Shown here one piece after another: positions 45,756-54,096 of a stretch of 64,000 nt of DNA. The notes beneath the pieces were generated by a model. It did not search any database and was not told where the DNA came from. It was given only the letters and a program-made list of their open reading frames with translations. The DNA is taken from positions 1,328,178 through 1,392,177 of the forward strand of contig NZ_JAPDOB010000001.1 of assembly GCF_026013565.1 (NCBI RefSeq), written 5' to 3'. The DNA comes from Sphingomonas arvum (GTDB taxonomy: Bacteria > Pseudomonadota > Alphaproteobacteria > Sphingomonadales > Sphingomonadaceae). Positions within the stretch are counted from its first letter, which is position 1; every line of letters starts with the position of its first letter. The translations under genes and the position numbers were made by a program.

Positions 45756-46444
45756 GCCAGGAAGCGAACATCGCGCTGCTGATCGACGCGGACAATGCCT
45801 CACCCGATCACCTGGACGAAGTGCTGCTGGTGCTCGGTGAGCTGGGCACGATCAACATTCGGCGAGCTTATGGCAACTGGCAGAAAACGGCGCTGAAAGG
45901 CTGGGGGCTGCTGTCCACCGCCCATTCGATCATTCCGGTGCAGCAGTTCGACGTGGTCAAGGGCAAGTCAGCGACCGACATGCGCATGACTATCGACGCC
46001 ATGGACCTGCTCTACCGCGGCCATGTCGACGGCTTTGGGATCGTCAGCAGCGATAGCGATTTTCTCCCACTCGCCCAACGCATCCGGGAAGATGGCCTGC
46101 CTGTTTATGGCTTCGGTACGTCCAAGACCCCGATCAGCTTTCAAAACAGCTGCACGCGCTTCTTCGACGTGGCGGCGCTGGCTGGCGCGGCGCGGGATGG
46201 CGGCGAGCAGGCCGGCGTGGACGAGGATCTCGTGGAGGTGCTCGGCGCGGCTTGGAAAGCGAGCAAGCGGGACGAGGATGGCTTTGCGCCACTGTCGGAG
46301 GTCGGGCAGCGGGCCAAGGCTGTGTCGTCATTCGCCGCCCGCAACTATGGGTTCGCGCGCCTCGGCGACCTGGTCCGTTCCCTGCCCAACTTCGAGGTGA
46401 AGGCAACCGGCGATGGCAAGCAGCTGGTCAGGCGGCTGCGGTAA
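45752..46444 (+). CDS. NYN-domain (PIN-like) RNase with C-terminal LOTUS/OST-HTH domain
   Basis: The 230-residue protein starts with a NYN/DUF88 domain: IALLIDADNAS (first acidic residues), KGKSATDMRMTIDAMDLLY and GFGIVSSDSDFLPLAQRIRE provide the conserved Asp set of PIN-like nucleases. Residues ~165-230 (SEVGQRAKAVSS, NYGFARLGDLVRSLPNFEV) fit an OST-HTH/LOTUS domain, which binds RNA. It is therefore a probable RNA-targeting nuclease; the target is unknown. ATG at 45752 overlaps the carbonic anhydrase stop. Confidence 0.88.
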   Translation: MSQEANIALLIDADNASPDHLDEVLLVLGELGTINIRRAYGNWQKTALKGWGLLSTAHSIIPVQQFDVVKGKSATDMRMTIDAMDLLYRGHVDGFGIVSSDSDFLPLAQRIREDGLPVYGFGTSKTPISFQNSCTRFFDVAALAGAARDGGEQAGVDEDLVEVLGAAWKASKRDEDGFAPLSEVGQRAKAVSSFAARNYGFARLGDLVRSLPNFEVKATGDGKQLVRRLR

Positions 46445-46445
46445 G

Positions 46446-46470
46446 GGAACCGGGCCTGCCTTGCCCCGTT
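46446..46470 (+). promoter_or_regulatory. Probable EcfG-type general stress promoter
   Basis: GGAAC (46446-46450) and CGTT (46467-46470) are separated by exactly 16 nt, a perfect match to the alphaproteobacterial general stress sigma (EcfG) consensus GGAAC-N16/17-CGTT. It begins right after the NYN gene stop and ends 33 nt before the PNPOx-family start codon, a normal promoter distance. Confidence 0.68.
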
Positions 46471-46503
46471 CGGTTGCGAAACGCACATCGACGGAGATAG
46501 AAG

Positions 46504-47025
46504 ATGGCCGACGAGGACCGCTCCCAGGAGCTGAAGGAACTGTTCTGGAAAGAGCTCAATAGCTCGCCGTTCGTGATGATCGGCCTGCAAGGCGTCGAAG
46601 ATAGTCGTACCCGCCCGTGGACGGCGCAGGTCGATACCGCCGAAGGCGCCGACAAGAAGGACGGCGGCACTATCTACTTCTTCGGTGCCAAGTCCGAAGC
46701 GCTGGTGAAGGGACTGAGCGAGACTGATCGCGCGGTCTGCACCTATGTCGCGAAGGGTCATGACCTATTCGCCCACGTTCACGGGACGCTGCACACGATC
46801 GAGGACCGCGCGCTGGTCGACAAGTTATGGAATCCATTCGTTGCCAGCTGGTACAAGGAAGGCAAAGACGACCCTGATCTCCAGCTGCTCCGCTTTGACA
46901 CGGAGCGGGCCGAGATCTGGAAATCGGAGTCGGGGGCGACCTTGGTCGCGGCGGCGCTGCGGCTGGTTGGCCGGGATCCCGGCAAGGATCATCAGCGCGA
47001 GAACCAGACCGAAGTAGCACTCTAA
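46504..47025 (+). CDS. Pyridoxamine 5'-phosphate oxidase-like general stress protein
   Basis: The 173-residue flavin-binding split-barrel protein belongs to the general-stress (GsP26/PNPOx-like) group: 'ELKELFWKELNSSPFVMIGL' at the start, a strand TIYFFGAKSEALVKGL near residue 60 and LWNPFVASWYKEGKDDPDLQLLRFD near residue 118. Relatives bind FMN or FAD; substrate unknown. ATG at 46504 follows GGAGATAGAAG. A perfect EcfG-type promoter motif just upstream supports induction in the general stress response. Confidence 0.9.
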   Translation: MADEDRSQELKELFWKELNSSPFVMIGLQGVEDSRTRPWTAQVDTAEGADKKDGGTIYFFGAKSEALVKGLSETDRAVCTYVAKGHDLFAHVHGTLHTIEDRALVDKLWNPFVASWYKEGKDDPDLQLLRFDTERAEIWKSESGATLVAAALRLVGRDPGKDHQRENQTEVAL

Positions 47026-47076
47026 GCGCTGTGGCCAGCGCGCCACTGGTTACCGAGGACAACATAGATTGATCTG

Positions 47077-47109
47077 TGTCGGGAACCCGACAACTAGTGT
47101 CGGGTTCTT
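47077..47109 (+). other. Mutually exclusive hairpins after the PNPOx gene
   Basis: TGTCGGG (47077-47083), CCCGACA (47086-47092) and TGTCGGG (47098-47104) allow two alternative 7-bp perfect stems sharing the middle strand. The second (47086-47104) is followed by TTCTT, so it could act as a weak intrinsic terminator. It starts 51 nt after the PNPOx stop. The same bases also contain an EcfG-like promoter motif, so the function is ambiguous. Confidence 0.5.
47082..47106 (+). promoter_or_regulatory. Possible EcfG-type promoter (one mismatch)
   Basis: GGAAC (47082-47086) and GGTT (47103-47106) are 16 nt apart; the consensus -10 is CGTT. It overlaps the palindromes at this site. If it is used, transcription would begin near 47113, so the small downstream ORF would be leaderless or begin at a later GTG. 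Confidence 0.35.
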
Positions 47110-47112
47110 GAC

Positions 47113-47361
47113 GTGATCGGCCGAGTTGAGGCTCCCGGCCGAGTGCGAACATGGGATTTCGAATTGGCTACCGACCCAAGAGAGCGCACCCACGACGACG
47201 TGCAATGGCAGGCGGCACCTTCGGAAGATGCTGAAACGCTTGCGTCCAAGGCCGAGCGTTGCCGCCGGTTGGCGGCCGGTATCTCGGACCGGCAGGCGGC
47301 TGACGTTCTGCGCAGCATGGCTTCGCAATATGAAGAGAATGCGGCCCGGCTGAACCGCTAG
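47113..47361 (+). CDS. Small helical hypothetical protein
   Basis: The 82-residue reading frame has an uninformative N-terminal third and a well-formed amphipathic helical C-terminal half (ETLASKAERCRRLAAGISDR, then VLRSMASQYEENAARL), a pattern I associate with short sphingomonad proteins of unknown function. The start is uncertain: GTG at 47113 has no good ribosome binding site, and GTG at 47143 is an alternative. It lies between the PNPOx stress protein and mtgA, and an EcfG-like motif precedes it. Probably real but not certain. Confidence 0.55.
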   Translation: MIGRVEAPGRVRTWDFELATDPRERTHDDVQWQAAPSEDAETLASKAERCRRLAAGISDRQAADVLRSMASQYEENAARLNR

Positions 47362-47402
47362 GGCCGCTCGACAGTCAGCCTGGCGCTCGCTAGCCCGGCG
47401 GC

Positions 47403-48401
47403 ATGGCCCGATCTGCCGCCCCCTCCCGCCCTTCCCGCAGCAAATCCGCGTCCGGCCGTTCATTCCCGGCCCGCGCTCTTCTGTTCGTCGCCAAACTGGT
47501 GCTCGCTCTGTTGCTGTTCAGCCTACTCTGGGTGCTGGCCTATCGCTTCATCAACCCACCACTGACGGCGACCATGGCCGGCGACATCCTCGGGGGCCGC
47601 GGGGCCACGCGCGAGTGGATGGGCATCGATCGGATCGACCGCGACATGGTGCGGGCCGCGATTGCAGCGGAGGACAGCAAGTTCTGCCGCCATAACGGCT
47701 TCGACCTGGAGGCGATCGAAGATGCGATGAAGCGCAACGCCAGCGGCGGGCGCATTCACGGCGGCTCCACCATCAGCCAGCAGACCGCCAAGAATGCCTT
47801 CCTGTGGCAGGGCGGCGGCTACGCGCGCAAGGGAGCGGAGGCCTGGTTCACCTTTCTGATTGAGCAGCTATGGGGCAAGCGGCGGATCATGGAGGTCTAC
47901 CTCAATATCGCTGAAACCGGGCTTGGGACCTATGGCGTCAACGCCGGCTCCGAGCGCTATTATGGCCATGACGCGAGCGCCATGACCCGGCAGGAAGCGG
48001 CCCGGATCGCGGCTGTGCTGCCGCTGCCCAAGAAGCGCGGGGCGGCCGCGCCCAAGGGCTTCACGCGCCGCTACGGGAACAGCATCGCGGCGCGGATCGG
48101 TGTGGTGGCGCGTGATGGGCTGGACGCGTGTGTCTATGCCGGTGCCAGTGCCCCGGTCGATCGGACTCCGCCGCCGAGCAAGGCCAAGCGGACGCTTCCG
48201 GGGGAAGAATATGAGACCGCCCGCCCGTTGCCGCCGCTCAAGGATGTCGCGGACCAGCTGGGTCCTGCCCCAGCCCCACTGGAGGAGCCGAGGTCGGAGC
48301 CGGCCACCCTCGCAACCGAGGAGCCGGCCCCACTGGAGGCTTTGGACGAAGAGCAGCCGGCGCCTCCAGCGACCGCTCCTACGGAGGCGAACGGCGCTTA
48401 G
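47403..48401 (+). CDS. mtgA: Monofunctional biosynthetic peptidoglycan transglycosylase
   Basis: The 332-residue GT51 enzyme polymerises lipid II into glycan strands. A basic N-terminus and one membrane helix (about 24-48) precede the catalytic domain with Glu90 in EDSKFCRHNGFD, the GGSTISQQTAKN motif (120-131) and KRRIMEVYLNIAETG. A Pro/Ala/Glu-rich tail of about 90 residues follows the domain, longer than E. coli MtgA (242 residues). ATG at 47403 is preceded by a poor ribosome binding site (CCCGGCGGC). Confidence 0.95.
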   Translation: MARSAAPSRPSRSKSASGRSFPARALLFVAKLVLALLLFSLLWVLAYRFINPPLTATMAGDILGGRGATREWMGIDRIDRDMVRAAIAAEDSKFCRHNGFDLEAIEDAMKRNASGGRIHGGSTISQQTAKNAFLWQGGGYARKGAEAWFTFLIEQLWGKRRIMEVYLNIAETGLGTYGVNAGSERYYGHDASAMTRQEAARIAAVLPLPKKRGAAAPKGFTRRYGNSIAARIGVVARDGLDACVYAGASAPVDRTPPPSKAKRTLPGEEYETARPLPPLKDVADQLGPAPAPLEEPRSEPATLATEEPAPLEALDEEQPAPPATAPTEANGA

Positions 48402-48420
48402 CTGCAAACGCCTCGCAACA

Positions 48421-48446
48421 GGAACGGCGAGGCTTTCCTATCGGTT
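48421..48446 (+). promoter_or_regulatory. Possible EcfG-type promoter for the hemerythrin gene
   Basis: GGAAC (48421-48425) and GGTT (48443-48446) are 17 nt apart, one base off the CGTT -10 consensus. It lies 32 nt before the hemerythrin start codon. A 6-bp stem GCCTCG/CGAGGC (48410-48433) followed by TTT overlaps it and may be a weak mtgA terminator. Confidence 0.42.
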
Positions 48447-48478
48447 GAAGCGCCAAGTTTCCCAATAGGAGAGAGTCA

Positions 48479-49129
48479 ATGGCGACGCGCACCGACAATC
48501 GTGAACGCAAGTCTTCGAACCGCAGCAGCAACAGCCGTAATGGCGAGCGCAGCGCCTTCAGCTTCGGCTCCGCGGGAACTTCAGGCGGCACTGCCCCACT
48601 CCTGGGCGCGCTGGCCGCCGGCGCAGCGATCGGCATCGGTGCCAATTGGGCCCGCAAATTCCTGATGCAAAAGTCGGAGTCGATCTCGGCCGGCAACGAG
48701 TGGGACGAAATCTTGAAGCTGGAGCACAGGGCGACGCTGGCGAAGTTCGACATGCTGCTGGCGACGGATGACAGCGACACCGGCAAGCGCGCTTCGCTGG
48801 TGAAGACGATCCATTATGCGCTGAACAAGCATGCGCACCAGGAGGAGCAGGTCGTCTATCCGGCGCTGCGACAGGCCAACGAAACGGTCGACGCCGACCA
48901 CCTCGAGCATGAGCACGGCTACGTGAAGACCTTCCTGTACGAGCTGGAGAACATGGAAAAGGATGCGCCGGAGTTCCTCAGCCGGGTGCGCGAATTCCGC
49001 AACCTAATCGAGGAGCATGCCCGCATGGAGGAGGAACAGGTGTTCCCACGCTTTAAGCAGGCGATGAGCCCCGAGCAGGACAAGAAGATCACCATGCTGA
49101 TGAACAAGGAAGGCATGAAGATGCTCTAA
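48479..49129 (+). CDS. Hemerythrin HHE domain-containing protein
   Basis: The 216-residue protein has a charged Ser/Arg/Asn-rich N-terminus, a short Gly/Ala hydrophobic segment (about 38-58) and a four-helix hemerythrin-like domain with metal-ligand patterns LEHR, HAHQEEQVVYP, DHLEHEHGYV and EEHARMEEEQVFPRF. Such proteins bind a di-iron site and are thought to sense or store O2, NO or iron. ATG at 48479 follows AATAGGAGAGAG. It ends with a strong intrinsic terminator. An EcfG-like promoter is present upstream. Confidence 0.9.
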   Translation: MATRTDNRERKSSNRSSNSRNGERSAFSFGSAGTSGGTAPLLGALAAGAAIGIGANWARKFLMQKSESISAGNEWDEILKLEHRATLAKFDMLLATDDSDTGKRASLVKTIHYALNKHAHQEEQVVYPALRQANETVDADHLEHEHGYVKTFLYELENMEKDAPEFLSRVREFRNLIEEHARMEEEQVFPRFKQAMSPEQDKKITMLMNKEGMKML

Positions 49130-49153
49130 GCGCCCTGGCGCTTAGATCGCGAG

Positions 49154-49185
49154 GGGCGGAAGCGGGAGGCCGCTTCCGCCCTTTT
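49154..49185 (+). terminator. Strong intrinsic terminator after the hemerythrin gene
   Basis: GGGCGGAAGCGG-GAGG-CCGCTTCCGCCC forms a perfect 12-bp stem (49154-49181) followed by TTTT (49182-49185). It sits 24 nt after the hemerythrin stop codon and 5 nt before the convergent dnaE stop. Confidence 0.93.
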
Positions 49186-49190
49186 GCTTG

Positions 49191-52100
49191 TCAGCCGACC
49201 AAACGAAGCGCTTCCTGCACCCCGAGGGTGACGCTGTCCGCGCCCGATACTCGCTCCAAACGAGCGACAAGTTCGGCATCAAGCAGGTAATTGCGGCCGA
49301 GCAGCAGCGTAGCGGTGCTCCCGTCGGCAAGGCCGGTCACAAGGCGGACAAGCCCGGTGCCGCCCTCCGCTTTGGCCAGCTCGGCGGCGAGCGCGGGCAC
49401 CGCCGCGGGGTCATCGCACCGAATGGTCAGCTCAAGGCGGCTGCGGCGCGCAAGCTCGTCCAACGGTTGGAAGCGCTTGATCGTGACGCGGGGCTGCTCC
49501 TCACCGGGGCGGCGGTCGAGTTCCACGGTGAGCAGGCCGCAATGACCGGCTTTGGCGGCAGCTTCAACAGCGTCGGCCGCCTCATCGTCGAACACGGTGG
49601 CGTCGAACTGGCCACCGCTGTCGCTGAGCCGCGCCATGAGGAAGCGGCGGCCACGCTGAGAGGTGCGCCACCGCGCTTCTTCGACCAGGCCCGCCAACTG
49701 CGCCGTCGCGCGAGCGCCGTCCGCAGGTAGCGGCACGGCACCGAGATCCGTTGAAAGGCGGACCTTGTTGGCGGCGAGCAGGTGCTTGTGGTGATCGACC
49801 GGGTGAGCCGAGAAGTAGAAGCCGAACGAGTCACGCTCCGCCGCCATCCGCTCGGCCAGTGTCCAGTGCGCGTCGCGCGGCAGGCGGATCGGGACGATGT
49901 CGCCGCTGCCCGGTCCGCCGAACAGGCCTCCCTGCCCGCTAGTCCGCTGCTCATGCGCGCTGGCGGCGTGAGCCAGGATAGTCTCCGCGCCCGCGAAGAC
50001 GGCTGCCCGATCGGGGTTGAGGCGATCAAAGGCGCCCGCCGCCGCAAGGCTTTCGAGCTGCCGTCGATTGAGCAGCCGTGGGTCGATGCGCTCAGAAAAT
50101 TCGTCCAGGGCCTTGAAGGCGCCAGCGGCTTTTCGCTCGCTTACCATGTTGGCCATCGCCCCCTCCCCCACGCCCTTGAGCGCACCCAGGGCGTAGCGGA
50201 CCTTCCCGTGCTCGACCGAGAAGTCGGCCTCGCTGGCGTTGACGTCCGGCGGGAGCAGTTCGAGGCCGAGGCGACGGAGGTCGTCAGCGAAGAGACAGAG
50301 CTTGTCGGTCTGGTGGATGTCGAAGCTCATGGAAGCGGCGAAGAACTCGGCCGGGTGATGTGCCTTCAGCCAGGCCGTATGGTAAGCAACCAACGCGTAA
50401 GCCGCGGCGTGGCTCTTGTTAAAACCATAACCAGCGAACTTGTCGATCAAGTCGAACAGCTCGTTCGCCTTCCCTTCCGAGATTGCCTTCTCGGCGCAGC
50501 CGGCGACAAAGCGGGCTCGCTGGGCATCCATCTCAGCTTGGATCTTCTTGCCCATGGCGCGGCGCAGCAGGTCGGCTTCGCCAAGGCTATACCCGGCCAG
50601 CACCTGCGCGGCCTGCATCACCTGTTCCTGGTAGACGAAGATCCCGTATGTTTCCTTCAGCACCTCTTCCAGGAGCGGGTGCGGGTATTCGATCGCGGCG
50701 CGGCCATTCTTGCGATCCCCGAACAGCGGGATGTTGTCCATCGGGCCTGGCCGGTACAGCGAAACCAGCGCAATGATATCGCCGAAGTTGGTGGGGCGCA
50801 CCGCCGCGAGCGTGCGGCGCATGCCTTCGGATTCAAGCTGGAACACACCGACCGTGTCGCCGCGTTGGAGCAGTTCGTAGACGGCCGGGTCCTCCCAGCC
50901 GAGGGCAGAGAAGTCGACCTCGACGCCGCGTTGGCGGAGCAGGCGCTGCCCCTCCTTGAGCACGGACAGGGTCTTCAGTCCAAGGAAGTCGAACTTGACC
51001 AGCCCAGCCGCCTCGACATGCTTCATGTCGAATTGCGTGACCGGCATGTCGGAGCGGGGGTCACGGTGCAGCGGGACGAGCTCTTCGAGCGGGCGGTCCC
51101 CGATCACCACGCCGGCAGCGTGGGTGGAGGAGTGCCGCGGCAGGCCTTCGAGCTTCATCGCCAGCTCGAACAGGCGCTTGACCTGATTGTCGGTCTCAAC
51201 CTCGGTGATCAGCTCCGGCACCCGGTCGCCGGGCTTCTTTGGGTCGCGGCCGAGTGCGCGGTCGAGCGTCCAGGGATCGGTTGGATGGCTCGGCACCAGC
51301 TTGGCCAGCCGGTCGACGTGGCCGTAGCTCATTTGCAGCACCCGACCAGTGTCCTTGAGCACCGCGCGAGCCTTCAGGCGTCCGAAAGTGATGATCTGCG
51401 CTACCCGGTCGCGGCCGTACTTCTGCTGGACGTAGCTGATGACCTTGTCGCGGTGCGTTTCGCAGAAATCGATGTCGAAATCGGGCATCGAAACGCGTTC
51501 CGGATTTAGGAAGCGCTCGAACAGCAGGTTGAGGGCGATCGGGTCGAGGTCTGTGATGGTCAGCGCCCACGCCACTGCCGAGCCAGCGCCTGAGCCACGA
51601 CCGGGACCGACCGGGATGTCGTTGGCCTTGGCCCACTTGATGAAGTCGGCCACGATCAGGAAGTAGCCGGAAAAGCCCATGCGGCTGATGACATCGAGCT
51701 CGAAGTCGAGTCGCTGCCGATAGATCGCCGAGTCCTCGTCGCTGCGGCCGTCGAGCCGTGCTCCGAGGCCGGCATGAGCATCGCGCTTGAGCTGCTCGTC
51801 CTCGTCCTCGCTTAGGCGCGGCAGTATCGGCTTGCGCTTTGGCGCGGCCACCGCGCAGCGCTGCGCAATCACTGCCGTGTTGACGAGTGCCTCTGGCAAG
51901 TCCGCGAACAGCTCCTCCATCTGCGCGGCTGGCTTGAGCCAGGCTTCCCGGCTGGAGGTTGGGCGGTCGGCGTTGTCGACTTGCGCCGAGTTGGCGATGC
52001 ACAGCAGGGCGTCGTGCGCGGGGTGGAAGTGGGGTTCCGCGTAAAGCGCGGGATTGGTCGCGACCAGCGGCAGGTCGAGCGCGTAGGCGAGATCGATCAG

Positions 52101-52649
52101 CGCACCTTCTGCTGCTTCCTCCGCCAGGTCGCCCCGGCGCGACAGCTCGACATAGAGCCGGTCGCCGAACAGCGCCTTAAGCTGCGCCAGCGCCTGCCGG
52201 GCGGCCTGCGCTTGGCCCTCGGCGAGCAGCCGCACAACACTCCCCTCCCCGCCCGCAGTGAGCGCGACCAATCCTTCCGCATGCCCAGCGAGCTTTTCGA
52301 AAGAAACGTGCGGGATCTGGTCGTCAGGCCGCTCCATGTGCGCCGCGGAGACCAGCCGGCAGAGATTGGCGTATCCTTCCTCGTCCTTGGCCAGCAGCAC
52401 CAGCCAGTCCATCCCAGCGCCGGGGAGGTCCGCCGGTCGTGCAAGGCCAAGCGTGGCGCCGACGATCGGCTGCACGCCTTCGCCGCTGCAGTAGTCGGAA
52501 AAGGCCATGGCGGCGTAGAGACCATTGCGGTCCGTCAGCGCCGCCGCCGGAAAACCCAACTTGCGCGCCTGCTTGGCGATGTCCTTGGGCTCCATCGCTC
52601 CTTCGAGCATTGTGAAGGAAGAGAAGACCCGCAGCGGAACGAAAACCAT
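49191..52649 (-). CDS. dnaE: DNA polymerase III subunit alpha
   Basis: The 1152-residue replicative polymerase starts with the PHP domain (VFVPLRVFSSFTMLEGAM), contains the catalytic MPDFDIDFCETHRDKVI and GPGRGSGAGSAVAW palm motifs, helix-hairpin-helix GYGFNKSHAAAYA and a C-terminal OB-fold. Length fits DnaE1. ATG at 52649 matches the family N-terminus but has no purine-rich ribosome binding site; the longer GTG start at 52706 adds non-conserved residues. A near-consensus DnaA box lies just upstream. Confidence 0.96.
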   Translation of the reverse strand: MVFVPLRVFSSFTMLEGAMEPKDIAKQARKLGFPAAALTDRNGLYAAMAFSDYCSGEGVQPIVGATLGLARPADLPGAGMDWLVLLAKDEEGYANLCRLVSAAHMERPDDQIPHVSFEKLAGHAEGLVALTAGGEGSVVRLLAEGQAQAARQALAQLKALFGDRLYVELSRRGDLAEEAAEGALIDLAYALDLPLVATNPALYAEPHFHPAHDALLCIANSAQVDNADRPTSSREAWLKPAAQMEELFADLPEALVNTAVIAQRCAVAAPKRKPILPRLSEDEDEQLKRDAHAGLGARLDGRSDEDSAIYRQRLDFELDVISRMGFSGYFLIVADFIKWAKANDIPVGPGRGSGAGSAVAWALTITDLDPIALNLLFERFLNPERVSMPDFDIDFCETHRDKVISYVQQKYGRDRVAQIITFGRLKARAVLKDTGRVLQMSYGHVDRLAKLVPSHPTDPWTLDRALGRDPKKPGDRVPELITEVETDNQVKRLFELAMKLEGLPRHSSTHAAGVVIGDRPLEELVPLHRDPRSDMPVTQFDMKHVEAAGLVKFDFLGLKTLSVLKEGQRLLRQRGVEVDFSALGWEDPAVYELLQRGDTVGVFQLESEGMRRTLAAVRPTNFGDIIALVSLYRPGPMDNIPLFGDRKNGRAAIEYPHPLLEEVLKETYGIFVYQEQVMQAAQVLAGYSLGEADLLRRAMGKKIQAEMDAQRARFVAGCAEKAISEGKANELFDLIDKFAGYGFNKSHAAAYALVAYHTAWLKAHHPAEFFAASMSFDIHQTDKLCLFADDLRRLGLELLPPDVNASEADFSVEHGKVRYALGALKGVGEGAMANMVSERKAAGAFKALDEFSERIDPRLLNRRQLESLAAAGAFDRLNPDRAAVFAGAETILAHAASAHEQRTSGQGGLFGGPGSGDIVPIRLPRDAHWTLAERMAAERDSFGFYFSAHPVDHHKHLLAANKVRLSTDLGAVPLPADGARATAQLAGLVEEARWRTSQRGRRFLMARLSDSGGQFDATVFDDEAADAVEAAAKAGHCGLLTVELDRRPGEEQPRVTIKRFQPLDELARRSRLELTIRCDDPAAVPALAAELAKAEGGTGLVRLVTGLADGSTATLLLGRNYLLDAELVARLERVSGADSVTLGVQEALRLVG

Positions 52650-52698
52650 GAGGGAGTTATAAGGGGCGCGCGCCTGAGTGGAAGCTGAAGGCCAGCAC

Positions 52699-52707
52699 TT
52701 ATCCACG
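52699..52707 (+). promoter_or_regulatory. Single near-consensus DnaA box upstream of dnaE
   Basis: TTATCCACG differs at one base from the DnaA box TTATCCACA. It lies in the divergent dnaE/ugd spacer (52650-52776), 50 nt upstream of the dnaE ATG. One isolated 9-mer can arise by chance; no cluster or AT-rich unwinding region is present, so it is not an origin. Confidence 0.25.
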
Positions 52708-52776
52708 TCTTTTGACGCGCATCGGAGGGCTGGCTAAAGCCCGCGCTCGCTTCACCCAACAGGAATCTTCTCCCTC

Positions 52777-54096
52777 ATGCAGATTGTGATGATCGGCACC
52801 GGCTATGTCGGCCTCGTGTCCGGAGCCTGCTTCGCGGACTTCGGTCATCACGTGACCTGCGTTGACAAGGACGAGAGCAAGATCGCCGGCCTGCATGAAG
52901 GTCGCATGCCGATCTGGGAACCAGGGCTGGAGGCGATCGTCAGCCACAACGTCAAGCGCGGTCGCCTGGAGTTCACCACCGAGCTGAAGCCGGCGATCGA
53001 CACGGCCGATGCGATCTTCATCGCCGTCGGAACGCCCGCGCGGCACGGCGATGGCCATGCGGACCTGAGCTATGTCTACGCGGCCGCGGAGGAGATCGCG
53101 CGGGCGCTGACCCGGCCGGCGGTGATCGTCACCAAATCCACCGTTCCGGTCGGCACCGGCGACGAGATCGCCCGCATCCTCCGCGCCAACAATGCGCCCG
53201 ACGGGACCAGCGTCGCCTCCAACCCCGAGTTCCTGCGCGAGGGCGCCGCCATCCGCGACTTCAAGATCCCGGATCGCATTGTGGTCGGCGCGGAAGACGA
53301 CCGCGCCCGCGAGGTGCTGCACGAGGTCTACCGGCCGCTGTTCCTCAACAAGGCGCCGATCCTGTTCACCGGCCGGCGCACGGCCGAGCTCATCAAGTAC
53401 GCCGCCAACGCGTTCCTCGCGACCAAGATCAGCTTCATCAACGAGGTCGCCGACCTGTGCGAAGCGGTCGGCGCCGATGTGCAGGAGGTTGCCCGCGGGA
53501 TCGGGCTCGACAATCGGATCGGGCCCAAGTTCCTCCACGCCGGCCCGGGCTATGGCGGCAGCTGCTTTCCCAAGGACACGCTGGCCCTGCTGCAGACGGC
53601 GGAAGCGGCCGACGTGCCGATGCGGATCGTCGGCAGCGTGGTGGCGGTCAACGACGAGCGCAAGGTGCGCATGGCGGAGCGGGTCCGCGAGGCGCTCGGC
53701 GGCAGTCTCCAGGGCAAGAAGGTCGCCGTGCTCGGCCTGACGTTCAAGCCCAACACCGACGACATGCGCGATGCGCCCAGCCTGGCGCTGATCGCCGGCC
53801 TGCAGCAGCAGGGCGCCAGGGTTGCGGCATTCGATCCGGTCGGCATCGACCACGCCCGGTCGCTGCTCCCGGGAGTCGAGTTCGCCGACGACAGCTACTC
53901 GGTCGTCGACGGCGCCGATGCGCTGGTGCTGGTCACCGAATGGGACGAATTCCGCGCGCTGGACCTGAAAGAGGTCGCGCGCCGCATGCGTGGCAACGCG
54001 CTTATCGATCTGCGCAACGTCTACGAGCCGGAGGAAGCGACGCGTGTTGGCCTGACCTACCGTGGGGTCGGACGCGCAAGCGCCGCTGTGGCCTAG
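52777..54096 (+). CDS. ugd: UDP-glucose 6-dehydrogenase
   Basis: The 439-residue enzyme oxidises UDP-glucose to UDP-glucuronate, an acidic sugar donor for exopolysaccharides. It has the Rossmann GTGYVGLVSG motif near residue 7, the catalytic Cys in GGSCFPKDTLAL near residue 263 and LTFKPNTDDMRDAP near residue 323. ATG at 52777. It opens the surface polysaccharide cluster, implying glucuronic acid in the polymer, as in many sphingans. A small hairpin follows its stop. Confidence 0.97.
   Translation: MQIVMIGTGYVGLVSGACFADFGHHVTCVDKDESKIAGLHEGRMPIWEPGLEAIVSHNVKRGRLEFTTELKPAIDTADAIFIAVGTPARHGDGHADLSYVYAAAEEIARALTRPAVIVTKSTVPVGTGDEIARILRANNAPDGTSVASNPEFLREGAAIRDFKIPDRIVVGAEDDRAREVLHEVYRPLFLNKAPILFTGRRTAELIKYAANAFLATKISFINEVADLCEAVGADVQEVARGIGLDNRIGPKFLHAGPGYGGSCFPKDTLALLQTAEAADVPMRIVGSVVAVNDERKVRMAERVREALGGSLQGKKVAVLGLTFKPNTDDMRDAPSLALIAGLQQQGARVAAFDPVGIDHARSLLPGVEFADDSYSVVDGADALVLVTEWDEFRALDLKEVARRMRGNALIDLRNVYEPEEATRVGLTYRGVGRASAAVA

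Noticed and set aside
49782-51509. A 575-codon frame opposite dnaE
   Set aside because: No domain-like sequence; it mirrors codon bias of dnaE on the other strand.
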